Below are positions 35,288 through 44,545 of a stretch of 64,000 nucleotides of DNA, piece after piece; the stretch's first letter is position 1, and every line of letters begins with the position of its first letter. Source of the DNA: Aliarcobacter skirrowii CCUG 10374 (GTDB taxonomy: Bacteria > Campylobacterota > Campylobacteria > Campylobacterales > Arcobacteraceae); contig NZ_CP032099.1 of NCBI RefSeq assembly GCF_003544835.1, positions 248,001 to 312,000 on the forward strand, read 5' to 3'. A program made the position numbers and the translations under genes. The notes beneath the pieces were generated by a model. It saw only the letters and a list, made by a program, of their open reading frames with translations, was not told where the DNA came from and did not search any database.

Positions 35288-37611
35288 TCAATATTTTCAT
35301 TAATAGCTTTGTGATAGTATCTATTTAGATCAAATAATCCAAACTCAATTGGATTTGATTTTTCAAACTCTTTTGTAAACCAATCATAGTGTTCCCAAAA
35401 ACTTGGATTTGCTCTATTTATTGCAAATCTTGATATGTTTTTTACACACTCAGTGCTATTTTTAAAATTTTTTAAAGAGTTAAAGAAACTTGGAATATCA
35501 TCTTGATTTATTATAAAAAACATATTTGGATAGGTACTTACAAATCCTTCAACAAAATCTATATCATCTTTTGAAGGATCTAATCTTGACTCCTCTTTAA
35601 ACATCAAAGCTACATTATCATGCCATCTATTTATAACCATAGAGTAAACTAAATTTGAACCATCATTTAGTTTTATTCTAATTAAAGTTGCATTTGTGTC
35701 AGAACCTGTAAAATATTTTGTAAAATTTTGACTATTTGGTAGTGATAGAGCTTTAAATCCCTCTTCAATCTCTTTTTTGTTTTTATAACTACTTCTTATT
35801 TCACTTGGAGTATATTTTTCATAAGTATAGTTTATAGAATCTATTGGAGTATTTGTATATGTTAAAATTTTAGAAATTAACTCTTTTTTGTAATCTTTAG
35901 TATAAAAATCAATAGCTGTCTCATTTTGTGATGGAAGATAAGTTGTAAGATATTGAGCCAACCAACCTAAATACCAAGAGTTAAAATATCCATCTCTTGT
36001 TGCTTTTGGTAAAAACTCTAAAAACATACTCTCACCCTCAACTCTTAATCTATCCATATGAGTTCTTACAAGAAGTTGATGTGCTGTATTTCCATAAACA
36101 TCAAAACCAGCAACCAAAGAGTAATAAATTCTCTCTAATAGTGGAAAATCTATAACCCACATATTTTTTGGAGTATTCCCTAAAGCACCTTTGTGAAGTG
36201 ATGCTGTATCAAAGTGTCTATAAACTGTTAAAATAGAATCATCTTTTTTACTCTTTCTTAAATACTCTAGTTTTAATCCATCTTTGTAGTGTTTATTATA
36301 AACTTCATTTTTATTTTTAAAATATGCTAAAACTTCATCTTTGTGCCCTAAATTTTTGAATGTTGAATATAAAGTAGGATCTTCTCCTAGTTGATTTGGA
36401 ATCTCTAAGTTTTTTAAATTTTGCTCTAAGAACTCTTTATCTACTACACTTAAATCATATTTTGGATCCATAAATGCAACCCAAAAATGGTCTTGAATAA
36501 CATTGAGTGCAATTTGACCTTTACAAACAGGACCTTTAATAAATGTATTTACAAAAAAATATACATCTTCTAATAAAAATTGATATCTACTTTTTGCAGG
36601 AATTTGTTTAAACACCTCAAGTGCATTTGGTGCTTTAGTTTTATCAAAACTTGGCATATATGGTTTTTCATTCCATTTTGCTTTTATAAATAAATTATTA
36701 AAAAGTGCTAATTTTTTATCATCAATTTTATATGGCATATGAGTTTTATGAACTCTTGTTTGCTCACTAATTCTAACTCTATAATAGTATGGTTCATCTA
36801 TTTTATCGTAAGGAAATGTTGTAGGAATAATTTCAGGTTCAAAAGGAGATGCAGTTTTTGAACGAATTAACTCAAAAAAATTACCACTTTTCTCTTCAAA
36901 ATAGATATCTGCTAAAAATAGATGTTCATAGATATATCTAGCAGTTACTTGATGTTTTATTGAAGAGTTGTTTAAAAAATCTTCAAGCTTTTTTATCTGT
37001 TTTTTTTCAAAATTTGTTATAGATACTTTTGTATCATCAATTGCATTCTCATCAAGCCAAGTCATTATTAGGTTATACTCATCTTTACTAATGGCTGGAA
37101 AACCATAAGGCATAGCTTTGTGTGGATTTTTTTCAAAATACTCTTCAAGCTCATCTTGATTTTGAGAGCAAGTTAATTTATCTGTTTCAGGAGAGTAGTT
37201 ACCAACAATTTGTGGATTTAACTCTTTTTGAAATAAAAATTGCATCATAATTGATTCATTATTATCTAAATCTTTATCTAAAACAGATGTGAAACCTTTT
37301 TCTCTCCACTCATTTGTATCTTTTGCATCAACATATAATCTTGTAGGAGAACTCGCATTTATTCTAGTATCATAAACTAAAGCTTTTGTAACTCCTCTAT
37401 CAAGTCCTGCAAAACTCTCCATTTTTAATTGACAAGGTGAGTTGTAGCATGAGTGACAAGATACACAACGACTATCAAAAATTGGTTTTATATCTTTTGT
37501 ATATGATATTTTTTTATCAACTCTATCAAAAACAACAGGATCTAAAGGTTTTGAAGAACAACCAAAAAATAAAAATGTAAATAAAATTATAAATATAAAT
37601 TGTAGTTTCAA
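35284..37611 (-). CDS. cti: Fatty acid cis/trans isomerase
   Basis: A 775-residue periplasmic heme protein that isomerises cis to trans unsaturated acyl chains in membrane phospholipids, an adaptation to solvents and heat. A lipoprotein-like signal (IILFTFLFFGCSSKP) is followed by the cytochrome-type heme motif CVSCHSC. Family blocks SPTRLYVDAKDTNEWREKGFTSVL and DFPLLERIYYSLVAGFDVYGNTAHQ are clear. Cti is best known from Pseudomonas and Vibrio, at about 760 residues. It is flanked by divergent pyrB and the convergent nitrite reductase gene. Confidence 0.93.
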   Translation of the reverse strand: MKLQFIFIILFTFLFFGCSSKPLDPVVFDRVDKKISYTKDIKPIFDSRCVSCHSCYNSPCQLKMESFAGLDRGVTKALVYDTRINASSPTRLYVDAKDTNEWREKGFTSVLDKDLDNNESIMMQFLFQKELNPQIVGNYSPETDKLTCSQNQDELEEYFEKNPHKAMPYGFPAISKDEYNLIMTWLDENAIDDTKVSITNFEKKQIKKLEDFLNNSSIKHQVTARYIYEHLFLADIYFEEKSGNFFELIRSKTASPFEPEIIPTTFPYDKIDEPYYYRVRISEQTRVHKTHMPYKIDDKKLALFNNLFIKAKWNEKPYMPSFDKTKAPNALEVFKQIPAKSRYQFLLEDVYFFVNTFIKGPVCKGQIALNVIQDHFWVAFMDPKYDLSVVDKEFLEQNLKNLEIPNQLGEDPTLYSTFKNLGHKDEVLAYFKNKNEVYNKHYKDGLKLEYLRKSKKDDSILTVYRHFDTASLHKGALGNTPKNMWVIDFPLLERIYYSLVAGFDVYGNTAHQLLVRTHMDRLRVEGESMFLEFLPKATRDGYFNSWYLGWLAQYLTTYLPSQNETAIDFYTKDYKKELISKILTYTNTPIDSINYTYEKYTPSEIRSSYKNKKEIEEGFKALSLPNSQNFTKYFTGSDTNATLIRIKLNDGSNLVYSMVINRWHDNVALMFKEESRLDPSKDDIDFVEGFVSTYPNMFFIINQDDIPSFFNSLKNFKNSTECVKNISRFAINRANPSFWEHYDWFTKEFEKSNPIEFGLFDLNRYYHKAINENID

Positions 37612-37702
37612 TTATTAACTCCATAATAAAATATTATGATTATACTCAATTTTGTTTAAAGAGCTTTTTGCTAATATTCCAAACTAAAACCAAAGGAAAA
37701 AA

Positions 37703-38584
37703 ATGCAACACCTAATAAGAACTTCCGACTTCACTAAAGACGAAATCTTGGCTATTTTTGAAGATGCTAGAGCATTTAAAGAGGGAAAGCTTAGTAAAGT
37801 TTTAGAAGGCAAAATTATTGTAACACTATTTTTTGAAAACTCTACAAGAACAAGAACATCTTTTGAAATTGCTGCAAAAAGGCTTGGAGCTGAGGTTGTA
37901 AATTTAGATGTTGGAACTTCATCTCAAAAAAAAGGTGAAACTATGTACGATACAGTTTCAAACTTAAATGCGATGAATCCAGATGCAATAGTAATAAGAC
38001 ACAGTGTTCATGGACTTCCAGAGAGCTTAATAGGGTATGTAGATTGTCCTATTATCAATGCAGGAGATGGAAGACACTCACACCCAACTCAAGCTTTTTT
38101 AGACCTTTTTACAATTAATGAATATTTTGGTGGAGAAACTGAAGGTAAAAAAATAGCAATTGTTGGAGATGTTAAAAACTCAAGAGTTGCTGGAAGTAAT
38201 AGAAGATTACTTCCTAGATTTGGAATTGATGTAAATTTAGTAGCTCCTGATTGTTTTAAATATGAGGGAGATGAGTTTAAACAGTTTAATACAATTCAAG
38301 AAGTAATAGATGATATGGATATTGTTATGAGTTTAAGAAGTCAACTTGAACGTCACAATATAACATACTTTGAGTCACTTCAAGAGTATGCAAAAGATTT
38401 TTGTATTACAAGTGAGTTGATGAATAGAAAAGAGTTTTTACTTCTTCATCCAGGTCCTGTTAATAGAAATATTGATATTACAGATGATGTTTTAAAGCAC
38501 CCAAGATGTAAAGTTTTAGAGCAAGTTACAAATGGAGTTGCAATAAGAGCTTCTATTTTGAAAAAACTAATTTTAAAATCTTAA
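37703..38584 (+). CDS. pyrB: Aspartate carbamoyltransferase catalytic subunit
   Basis: Makes carbamoyl-aspartate from carbamoyl phosphate and aspartate, the first committed step of pyrimidine synthesis. It has 293 residues. The carbamoyl-phosphate site is FFENSTRTRTSFEIAAKRLG, the catalytic His region is GDGRHSHPTQAFLDLFT, and the aspartate-binding end is LLHPGPVNRNIDI. A ribosome site AAAGGAAAA precedes ATG 37703. The stop is followed immediately by the pabB start codon. Confidence 0.97.
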   Translation: MQHLIRTSDFTKDEILAIFEDARAFKEGKLSKVLEGKIIVTLFFENSTRTRTSFEIAAKRLGAEVVNLDVGTSSQKKGETMYDTVSNLNAMNPDAIVIRHSVHGLPESLIGYVDCPIINAGDGRHSHPTQAFLDLFTINEYFGGETEGKKIAIVGDVKNSRVAGSNRRLLPRFGIDVNLVAPDCFKYEGDEFKQFNTIQEVIDDMDIVMSLRSQLERHNITYFESLQEYAKDFCITSELMNRKEFLLLHPGPVNRNIDITDDVLKHPRCKVLEQVTNGVAIRASILKKLILKS

Positions 38585-39550
38585 GTGAAAATAGAAAAAA
38601 TTAAAAAAAAACTAAATCTTTATGGCTCTTGTAAAGAGCCATTTCTTTTTTTGATATCTTATGATTTAAAAAAACTTCATATTGAAAAATTAGATAAAAA
38701 ATCAAAAAAAATTAGATATAAAATCTCTTCAAAAATTAAAAATCAAAAAAATAGTAAAAAATATTTTTTTAAAAAATATCCAATAGATTTTGAGAGTTAT
38801 AATAAGAAATTTAAAACTATTCAAGAGCAAATAAGAGCTGGAAATACATATCTTGCAAATCTAAGTTCTCAAACAAAAATAGATACAAATTTAAGTTTAA
38901 ATCATATTTATAAAACTTCAAATTCACTTTTAAAATTGAGAGTCAAACTAAAAAAAACAAATTTTGTCTGCTTTAGTCCTGAAAAGTTTATAGAAATAGT
39001 TGATGATAAAATCTATACTTATCCTATGAAAGGAACTATTGATAAATCTATAAAAGATTCAAAAGAGCTTCTTTTAAATAGTACAAAAGAGTTAGCAGAA
39101 CACACTATGATTGTAGATTTACTAAGAAATGATTTGGGAAAAGTTGCAAAAAGTATAGAAGTTGAAGAGTTTAGATTTATTGATGAGATTAAAACCAATA
39201 AAAAAACATTGCTTCAAACAAGCTCAAAAATATCTGGAAAGTTAGATGATAATTGGAGTGATAATTTAGGTGATATTTTATTAGCTCTTCTTCCAGCTGG
39301 AAGTATTACAGGAACTCCAAAAAAATCAACTATTGATATTTTAAAAAAAGTAGAAAATTATAATAGAGGTTTTTATACAGGAATTTTTGGAGTTTTTGAT
39401 GGAAAAAATCTTCAAAGTTTTGTTTTAATTAGATTTATAGAAAAAATTGATGGAGAACTTTTTTATAAAAGTGGTGGAGGAATAACATCTGATAGTAGGG
39501 TTGAGGATGAATATAAAGAGTTAATAGATAAAATCTATTTGCCATTTTAA
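38585..39550 (+). CDS. pabB: Aminodeoxychorismate synthase component I
   Basis: Chorismate-using enzyme that makes 4-amino-4-deoxychorismate for folate. It has 321 residues, markedly shorter than E. coli PabB (453), because the N-terminal domain of about 130 residues is reduced to a Lys-rich tract (KIEKIKKKLN, SKKIRYKISSKIKNQKNSKK). The chorismate-binding core is complete: FVCFSPEKFIEI, VDLLRNDLGKVA, LPAGSITGTPKKST and YKSGGGITSDSRVEDEYKE. It begins at GTG 38585, directly after the pyrB stop. The glutaminase PabA is not nearby. Confidence 0.9.
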   Translation: MKIEKIKKKLNLYGSCKEPFLFLISYDLKKLHIEKLDKKSKKIRYKISSKIKNQKNSKKYFFKKYPIDFESYNKKFKTIQEQIRAGNTYLANLSSQTKIDTNLSLNHIYKTSNSLLKLRVKLKKTNFVCFSPEKFIEIVDDKIYTYPMKGTIDKSIKDSKELLLNSTKELAEHTMIVDLLRNDLGKVAKSIEVEEFRFIDEIKTNKKTLLQTSSKISGKLDDNWSDNLGDILLALLPAGSITGTPKKSTIDILKKVENYNRGFYTGIFGVFDGKNLQSFVLIRFIEKIDGELFYKSGGGITSDSRVEDEYKELIDKIYLPF

Positions 39551-39559
39551 AGGATAATT

Positions 39560-40120
39560 ATGTTTTTTGAAACAATAAAGTGTGAAGATTTTGAGATTTT
39601 TAATTTAGATTATCATAATAAAAGAGTTGCTTTTACTATTGGAAAAAATTTAAATCTTCAAGAGTATATAAATCCAATTAGTAATGAACTTCTTAGATGT
39701 AAAATCATTTATGATGAGAATGAGGTTTTAGATGTACAATATTTCCCCTATAAAAAAAAGCAGATAAATAGTTTTAAAGTAATTTTTGATGATGGTATAG
39801 ATTATTCAAAAAAGTATTTAAATAGAGAGAGATTGGATTATCTGTTTTCACAAAAAGATAGTTGTGAAGAGATAATTATTTTGAAAAATGGTATTGTAAC
39901 AGATACAAGTATTGCTAATATTGCTATATTTTATGAAGGAGTTTGGATAACTTCAAAACAGTGTTTACTAAATGGAACTACAAGAGCAAGATTGATTGAA
40001 GATAAAAAGATTTTTGAAAAAGATATTACATTAGAGATGTTAAAAAATGCTTCAAAAATAGCACTTTTAAATGCTATGATTGATTTTTATATTATTGAAA
40101 AACCAAAGATTTCTCTTTAG
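39560..40120 (+). CDS. pabC: Aminodeoxychorismate lyase-like PLP enzyme (fold type IV)
   Basis: A 186-residue fold-type IV PLP protein, probably converting aminodeoxychorismate to 4-aminobenzoate and pyruvate. The family marks are the first lysine-containing block (DYSKKYLNRERLDYLF), IILKNGIVTDTSIANIAIFYEG and CLLNGTTRARLIED. It is shorter than E. coli PabC (269). It is 9 bp after pabB, which supports the assignment over a branched-chain aminotransferase. Its stop codon overlaps the stop of the convergent phnA gene. Confidence 0.85.
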   Translation: MFFETIKCEDFEIFNLDYHNKRVAFTIGKNLNLQEYINPISNELLRCKIIYDENEVLDVQYFPYKKKQINSFKVIFDDGIDYSKKYLNRERLDYLFSQKDSCEEIIILKNGIVTDTSIANIAIFYEGVWITSKQCLLNGTTRARLIEDKKIFEKDITLEMLKNASKIALLNAMIDFYIIEKPKISL

Positions 40121-40671
40121 TTTTTCTTTACAAATTGAGTTAAAATTACAATTTTTACACCATTAACTCTACCTTCAATTTGTCCCTCTTCTCTTCCAAG
40201 AGTTATATTTCTAACTGCTGTTCCTCTTTTAGCAGTAAAACCAGCTCCTTTTACATCTAAATCTTTTATAAGAGTAACTGTATCTCCAGCACTTAAAACA
40301 ACACCATTACAATCTTTTTGAACAACACTATCATCAAAGCTTTCAAGACCTTTATTTGCCCACTCTAAAGTCTCTTCATCTAAATATATCATATCAAGTA
40401 ACTCTTGATTATCAAGTTTTTTTAACATTCTATATGATAAAACTTGAACTGCTGGAACTGTACTCCACATAGATTCACTTAAACAGTACCAATGATTTGA
40501 ATCAAGTTCGCAACTTTGCTCAAACTGATTTTTACATTTTTCACATAATAAAGCAGATGTTTCTAAACTTCCATCACTTGGGCTTACCTCAAAAATGTCT
40601 AAATTCTCTTGATTTTTACAAAGCTCACATGAATTTTCAGCTCTTTTTATTAAATCTTCTAAAATTCCCAT
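40117..40671 (-). CDS. PhnA domain protein
   Basis: A 184-residue protein with an N-terminal zinc-ribbon pair (CELCKNQENLD and ALLCEKCKNQF), a middle helical part, and the PhnA domain (CNGVVLSAGDTVTLIKDLDVKGAG) at the C-terminus. PhnA was named from a phosphonate locus but has no proven role there. I choose ATG 40671, with AAAGGA 9 nt upstream, not 40710, since homologues start with a similar MxxLxxLxxRAxxxCELC. It converges with pabC: the stop codons TAG and TAA share two bases. Confidence 0.87.
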   Translation of the reverse strand: MGILEDLIKRAENSCELCKNQENLDIFEVSPSDGSLETSALLCEKCKNQFEQSCELDSNHWYCLSESMWSTVPAVQVLSYRMLKKLDNQELLDMIYLDEETLEWANKGLESFDDSVVQKDCNGVVLSAGDTVTLIKDLDVKGAGFTAKRGTAVRNITLGREEGQIEGRVNGVKIVILTQFVKKN

Positions 40672-40782
40672 AAAGTCTATCCTTTTTAAATAATGTCCAA
40701 ATTGTACCATAGTTGATATAAATCATAAAAAAATGGTAAAAATTTTGTTACCATTACGATTTTTAAAATTAGAGGTTATATT

Positions 40783-41382
40783 ATGAAATATTTTTATAAA
40801 TTATTTGCAAAAAACAATAAAGAGCTATTTGATAAATCAAATCTTTTTTGGTCTTGGATAGGCTCTTTTTTGGGACTATTAGCAATTGCATTTTTTCACA
40901 AAAACTTTTTAGATGATTTAGATTTAAGCTTGGTTTTAGGATCTTTTGGAGCAAGTGCTGTTTTAATATATGGAGCTGTAAACTCACCTCTAGCACAACC
41001 AAAAAATTTAATAGGTGGACATTTAATTAGTGCTTTTGTAGGAGTTAGTTGTTATAAACTTTTTTCTGGAGATTTACTTTTGGCATCTTCAATTGCAGTT
41101 GCCACTTCCATTTTATTTATGCAATTAACTTTTACCTTACATCCACCAGGAGGTGCAACTGCACTTATTGCTGTAGTTGGGACTTCTCAAGTTCATGATT
41201 TAGGATATTTGTATCTATTGGTTCCAGTTTTAAGTGGAACTATAATCTTATTTTTAATAGCATTTATAGTCAATAATATACCAAAAAATAGAACATATCC
41301 ACAAAATTATAAAAGCCATTATAAAAAATATTATCAAAGATATAAAAGAAAAAGTTTAAAGAGAAAACGGAGCAAAAATTAA
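40783..41382 (+). CDS. HPP family integral membrane protein
   Basis: A 199-residue protein with about five membrane helices and the HPP motif (FTLHPPGGATALIAVVGT) around residue 120 that names the family. Members in cyanobacteria and plants transport nitrite into chloroplasts or cells, so nitrite transport is possible here; the siroheme nitrite reductase is at 33693 but not adjacent. The C-terminus is strongly basic (KKYYQRYKRKSLKRKRSKN). It lies 50 bp upstream of argD. Confidence 0.85.
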   Translation: MKYFYKLFAKNNKELFDKSNLFWSWIGSFLGLLAIAFFHKNFLDDLDLSLVLGSFGASAVLIYGAVNSPLAQPKNLIGGHLISAFVGVSCYKLFSGDLLLASSIAVATSILFMQLTFTLHPPGGATALIAVVGTSQVHDLGYLYLLVPVLSGTIILFLIAFIVNNIPKNRTYPQNYKSHYKKYYQRYKRKSLKRKRSKN

Positions 41383-41432
41383 TAGCAATAAAGATATAAT
41401 AGAACTTTAGATTGTAAAAAATTAGGAAAGAT

Positions 41433-42620
41433 ATGAAAGAGATAGAAAAATTAGATAAAGAGTATGTTCTTCATACATATGCAAGAAATTATGTTAATTT
41501 TAAAAAAGGTGTAAATGCAACTTTATATGATGATGAAAACAGAGATTATATAGATTTTACTTCAGGAATTGCTGTTTGTAGTGTAGGTCATGGAAATAAA
41601 AGAGTTGCAGATAAAATATATGAACAAGTTTTAAATTTAACTCATACTTCAAATTTATATGCAATAGAACCACAAGCTAAATTAGCAAAAAAGATTAAAG
41701 AGTTAAGTGGTTATGATATTAGAACATTTTTCTCAAATAGTGGAGCAGAAGCAAATGAAGGTGCTATAAAAATTGCTAGAACTTATGGAGAGAAATTTGA
41801 GAAAAAAAGATATAAAATTATAACTTTAGAGCACTCATTTCATGGAAGAACAATCACAACTGTAAAAGCAACAGGACAAAGTTCAATGCACCAAAGTAAA
41901 TTTGCTCCATACCCAGAAGGCTTCTCATATAATAGTGCTATTGATGATATTTATAACTCTATTGATGATGAAACAGTTGCAGTGATGATTGAGCTTGTTC
42001 AAGGTGAGGGTGGAGTTTTTCCTTTTCCAAAAGATAAAATTCAAGAGTTAGCGAAGTTTTTAAAACAAAATGATATTTTACTAATAATAGATGAGGTACA
42101 AACTGGAGTTTATAGAACAGGAGAGTTCTTGGCTTCAAATTTATATGAAATAGAACCAGATATTATAACTTTAGCAAAAGGTTTAGGTGGTGGAGTTCCA
42201 ATAGGAGCAGTTTTAACAAAACATAAAGATATATGGAGTGCTGGTGATCATGGAAGCACTTTTGGTGGAAACTATCTTGTAACAACAGCTGCTTTAGAGG
42301 TTTTAGATATTTTAGAGGATTTAAAAGATAGTGGAACTTTAGATGAAACTATTATTTACTATACAAAAAAATTAGATGAGTTATATGAGAATAATAAAGA
42401 GATTTTTATATCAAACATTGGACTAGGGCTTATGAGAGGATTAAGAGTAAAAGATGGTGATACTTTGTCACTTTTAATCAAAACAGCATTTGAGTCTGGA
42501 GTTATGGTTTTAAAAGCAGGTAAAAATACATTAAGACTTCTTCCAGCTTTAACAATATCTAAAAATGAGATTGATGAAGGATTTAAAAGACTTCAAACTG
42601 CGCTTAATAAGATAAAATAG
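41433..42620 (+). CDS. argD: Acetylornithine aminotransferase
   Basis: PLP-dependent aminotransferase of arginine synthesis (it may also act on succinyldiaminopimelate for lysine). It has 395 residues with the class III marks: FFSNSGAEANEGAIKIAR, HSFHGRTITTVKATGQ, LIIDEVQTGVYRTGEFLA and the PLP lysine in ITLAKGLGGGVPIGAVL. A GAAAGAT ribosome site precedes it. It ends at a good terminator. argB is at 15301, so the arginine genes are scattered. Confidence 0.95.
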   Translation: MKEIEKLDKEYVLHTYARNYVNFKKGVNATLYDDENRDYIDFTSGIAVCSVGHGNKRVADKIYEQVLNLTHTSNLYAIEPQAKLAKKIKELSGYDIRTFFSNSGAEANEGAIKIARTYGEKFEKKRYKIITLEHSFHGRTITTVKATGQSSMHQSKFAPYPEGFSYNSAIDDIYNSIDDETVAVMIELVQGEGGVFPFPKDKIQELAKFLKQNDILLIIDEVQTGVYRTGEFLASNLYEIEPDIITLAKGLGGGVPIGAVLTKHKDIWSAGDHGSTFGGNYLVTTAALEVLDILEDLKDSGTLDETIIYYTKKLDELYENNKEIFISNIGLGLMRGLRVKDGDTLSLLIKTAFESGVMVLKAGKNTLRLLPALTISKNEIDEGFKRLQTALNKIK

Positions 42621-42626
42621 AATAAA

Positions 42627-42652
42627 AAAAGTGGCATTCAAGCCACTTTTAT
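42627..42652 (+). terminator. Terminator of argD
   Basis: A 9-bp stem AAAAGTGGC / GCCACTTTT (42627-42635, 42642-42650) with loop ATTCAA, followed by ATAATT. It sits right after the argD stop. Confidence 0.8.
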
Positions 42653-42696
42653 AATTAGATGAATATAGAATAAGGTATGCCTCAATTAATTAAATA

Positions 42697-42819
42697 TTAA
42701 AGCTTTATCCAACCGTCGCCATCATCTTCATCAAACTCTTCTTCAATAAATGAAATAATAATTTTTAGCCCCGACCTAAAAAAAGTAACTGAGTTGTCAA
42801 AAAATAATAAGTTTTCCAA
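42697..42819 (-). CDS. Candidate 40-residue acidic small protein
   Basis: A short ORF in the argD/histidine-kinase gap: start TTG at 42819 with a strong AAGGAA ribosome site 6 nt upstream, stop TAA at 42697. It starts (M)ENLLFFDNSVTFF, has a short hydrophobic patch (GLKIIISF), then a Glu/Asp run (IEEEFDEDDGDGW) and ends IKL. There is no homologue I know. It is divergent from the two-component genes and just beyond a direct-repeat operator, so it could be a regulated target or an accessory peptide of that system. Evidence is the ribosome site and position only. Confidence 0.4.
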   Translation of the reverse strand: MENLLFFDNSVTFFRSGLKIIISFIEEEFDEDDGDGWIKL

Positions 42820-42871
42820 AGCTATTTCCTTGTCTATTAATATTTTGGCAGATGAATAATAACAAACAGTT

Positions 42872-42890
42872 ATGTCAAACTAATGTCAAA
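42872..42890. promoter_or_regulatory. OmpR-type tandem direct repeat
   Basis: ATGTCAAA occurs at 42872-42879 and again at 42883-42890, an 11-bp period. Tandem half-sites spaced one helical turn apart are the normal binding pattern of OmpR/PhoB-family response regulators. It lies 52-70 bp upstream of the histidine kinase ATG and on the other side faces the small ORF, so the response regulator encoded at 44546 is a good candidate binder. Confidence 0.5.
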
Positions 42891-42941
42891 ATCTCATTTA
42901 AAGCTCTATTTTTGTAGAATTTTGAACTTTCAGGAGGAAAT

Positions 42942-44528
42942 ATGAATTTAAAACTGCCAAAACCATCGACAGTCCTTTTTTTAAACATTTTGATTTTTCT
43001 AATCATTACTATGGTCGGTTATTTTATAATTTTTCAGAACTTTCAGATAAATAATAATAAAAATCAGGAGATAATTTTTTTTCAAATCAAAGATAAAAGT
43101 TCATCTTTATTAACAAAAATTTTAAATGAGTATCATATAAAAAAAGATTCAATAAAAAGTAGTCATGAAGATGCTTTAAAATTATTTAAAAAAGGTTTAG
43201 ATGTTATAGATATAAAAAATATTTTAGATGAAAAAAATAGTTCAAGATATGAAGTCTATATTTTAGATAGTAGTTTTAAAATAGAGGATAGCTCACTTTT
43301 TTATGATATTGGTACAAATTTATCAATAGCAAAAAATGGTTTTTTAAACTATTTAAAGAGTAACAAAATAGGAGTTGTAATACCTGAATATTCAAATGAG
43401 TTTTTGCAATTTATAAGTTATACAGTATCAAAACTTGATGATGGAAGATATTTTACAATAATATATTTTTATGATGGATTTATAGAAGAGCTTAAAGCAA
43501 TTCAAGAGTTAATTAATGGTGAAGATAGTTTAACAAGCTCAATAGCTTATATAATATCAAATGATTATGTAGGTAATTTTGCATTTAAATCTATCCCCTC
43601 TTATAAACAGACAATTATGGATTTGCAACAAAGATTTCAAAAAGGTGGAGAGCTTTTAAACACTTTGGGAGATAAAAGTTTTGTTACTTTTGAAAAGATA
43701 GATGAAGATAAAAAGTTTAAAGTTTATAATTTAGTTCAAACAAGTCCAATATATGATGATGCAAAGATTTTATATTGTATAGTTTTTGATGAAAAAGTCT
43801 ATTTAGAGAAGATTTTTTATCTAAGAGTTGTATCTTTTCTCTCATTTATAATAGGAACTTTTGCAATTTATTTAATATATAGTTTAAGAAATACTGAGCT
43901 TCTTTTAAGCTATAAAGATAAATTCATAGCACACTCTATTCATGAAATTAATACACCACTTTCAATTATTACAATTAATACACAATTAAGAGAGAAACTT
44001 TATGGAAGTGATAAATACTCTTTAAAGATAAATGGAGCTTTAAAAACTCTTGAAAACTCATATGAAGATATGACTTTTTTGCACACCAAAGATAAAATAG
44101 AGTATGAAATAGTAGAGAATAATCTTCAAAGAGCTTTAGAAAGTAGAGTAAAATATTTTGATACCATTGCAAATAGTCAAAATAGAAAAATAGAACTGAT
44201 TGTTTATAATAATTTATATTTAAAGATGGGAAGAATAGAGTTAAATAGATTGATTGATAATAATATTTCAAATGCAATAAAGTACTCTTTAGTTGGAAGT
44301 ATTATTAAAATAGTATTAAAAGGAAATATTTTGGAGTTTCACTCTATTGGACAAAAAATAGAGAATCCTAAAAATATTTTTAAAAAATATAATAGAGAGA
44401 ACAGAACGACTGGAGGTCATGGTTTGGGATTAGCAATTGTAAGTGATATTTGTAAAAAGTATAATTTTACGATAGAGGTTGAGAGTAAAGATGTAAATAT
44501 ATTTAGATATATTTTCAACGAATATTAA
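42942..44528 (+). CDS. Membrane sensor histidine kinase
   Basis: A 528-residue sensor kinase. Membrane helix one (about 12-32) and helix two (about 297-315) flank an about 260-residue periplasmic sensing part without a recognised motif. The phospho-accepting His334 is in HEINTPLSIITI, followed by the ATP-binding N box DNNISNAIKYS and the G box GGHGLGLAIVSDI. It begins after AGGAGG (a good ribosome site). The response regulator follows 17 bp later. The signal is unknown. Confidence 0.93.
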   Translation: MNLKLPKPSTVLFLNILIFLIITMVGYFIIFQNFQINNNKNQEIIFFQIKDKSSSLLTKILNEYHIKKDSIKSSHEDALKLFKKGLDVIDIKNILDEKNSSRYEVYILDSSFKIEDSSLFYDIGTNLSIAKNGFLNYLKSNKIGVVIPEYSNEFLQFISYTVSKLDDGRYFTIIYFYDGFIEELKAIQELINGEDSLTSSIAYIISNDYVGNFAFKSIPSYKQTIMDLQQRFQKGGELLNTLGDKSFVTFEKIDEDKKFKVYNLVQTSPIYDDAKILYCIVFDEKVYLEKIFYLRVVSFLSFIIGTFAIYLIYSLRNTELLLSYKDKFIAHSIHEINTPLSIITINTQLREKLYGSDKYSLKINGALKTLENSYEDMTFLHTKDKIEYEIVENNLQRALESRVKYFDTIANSQNRKIELIVYNNLYLKMGRIELNRLIDNNISNAIKYSLVGSIIKIVLKGNILEFHSIGQKIENPKNIFKKYNRENRTTGGHGLGLAIVSDICKKYNFTIEVESKDVNIFRYIFNEY

Positions 44529-44545
44529 TTTTTAGGGGAATTAAA

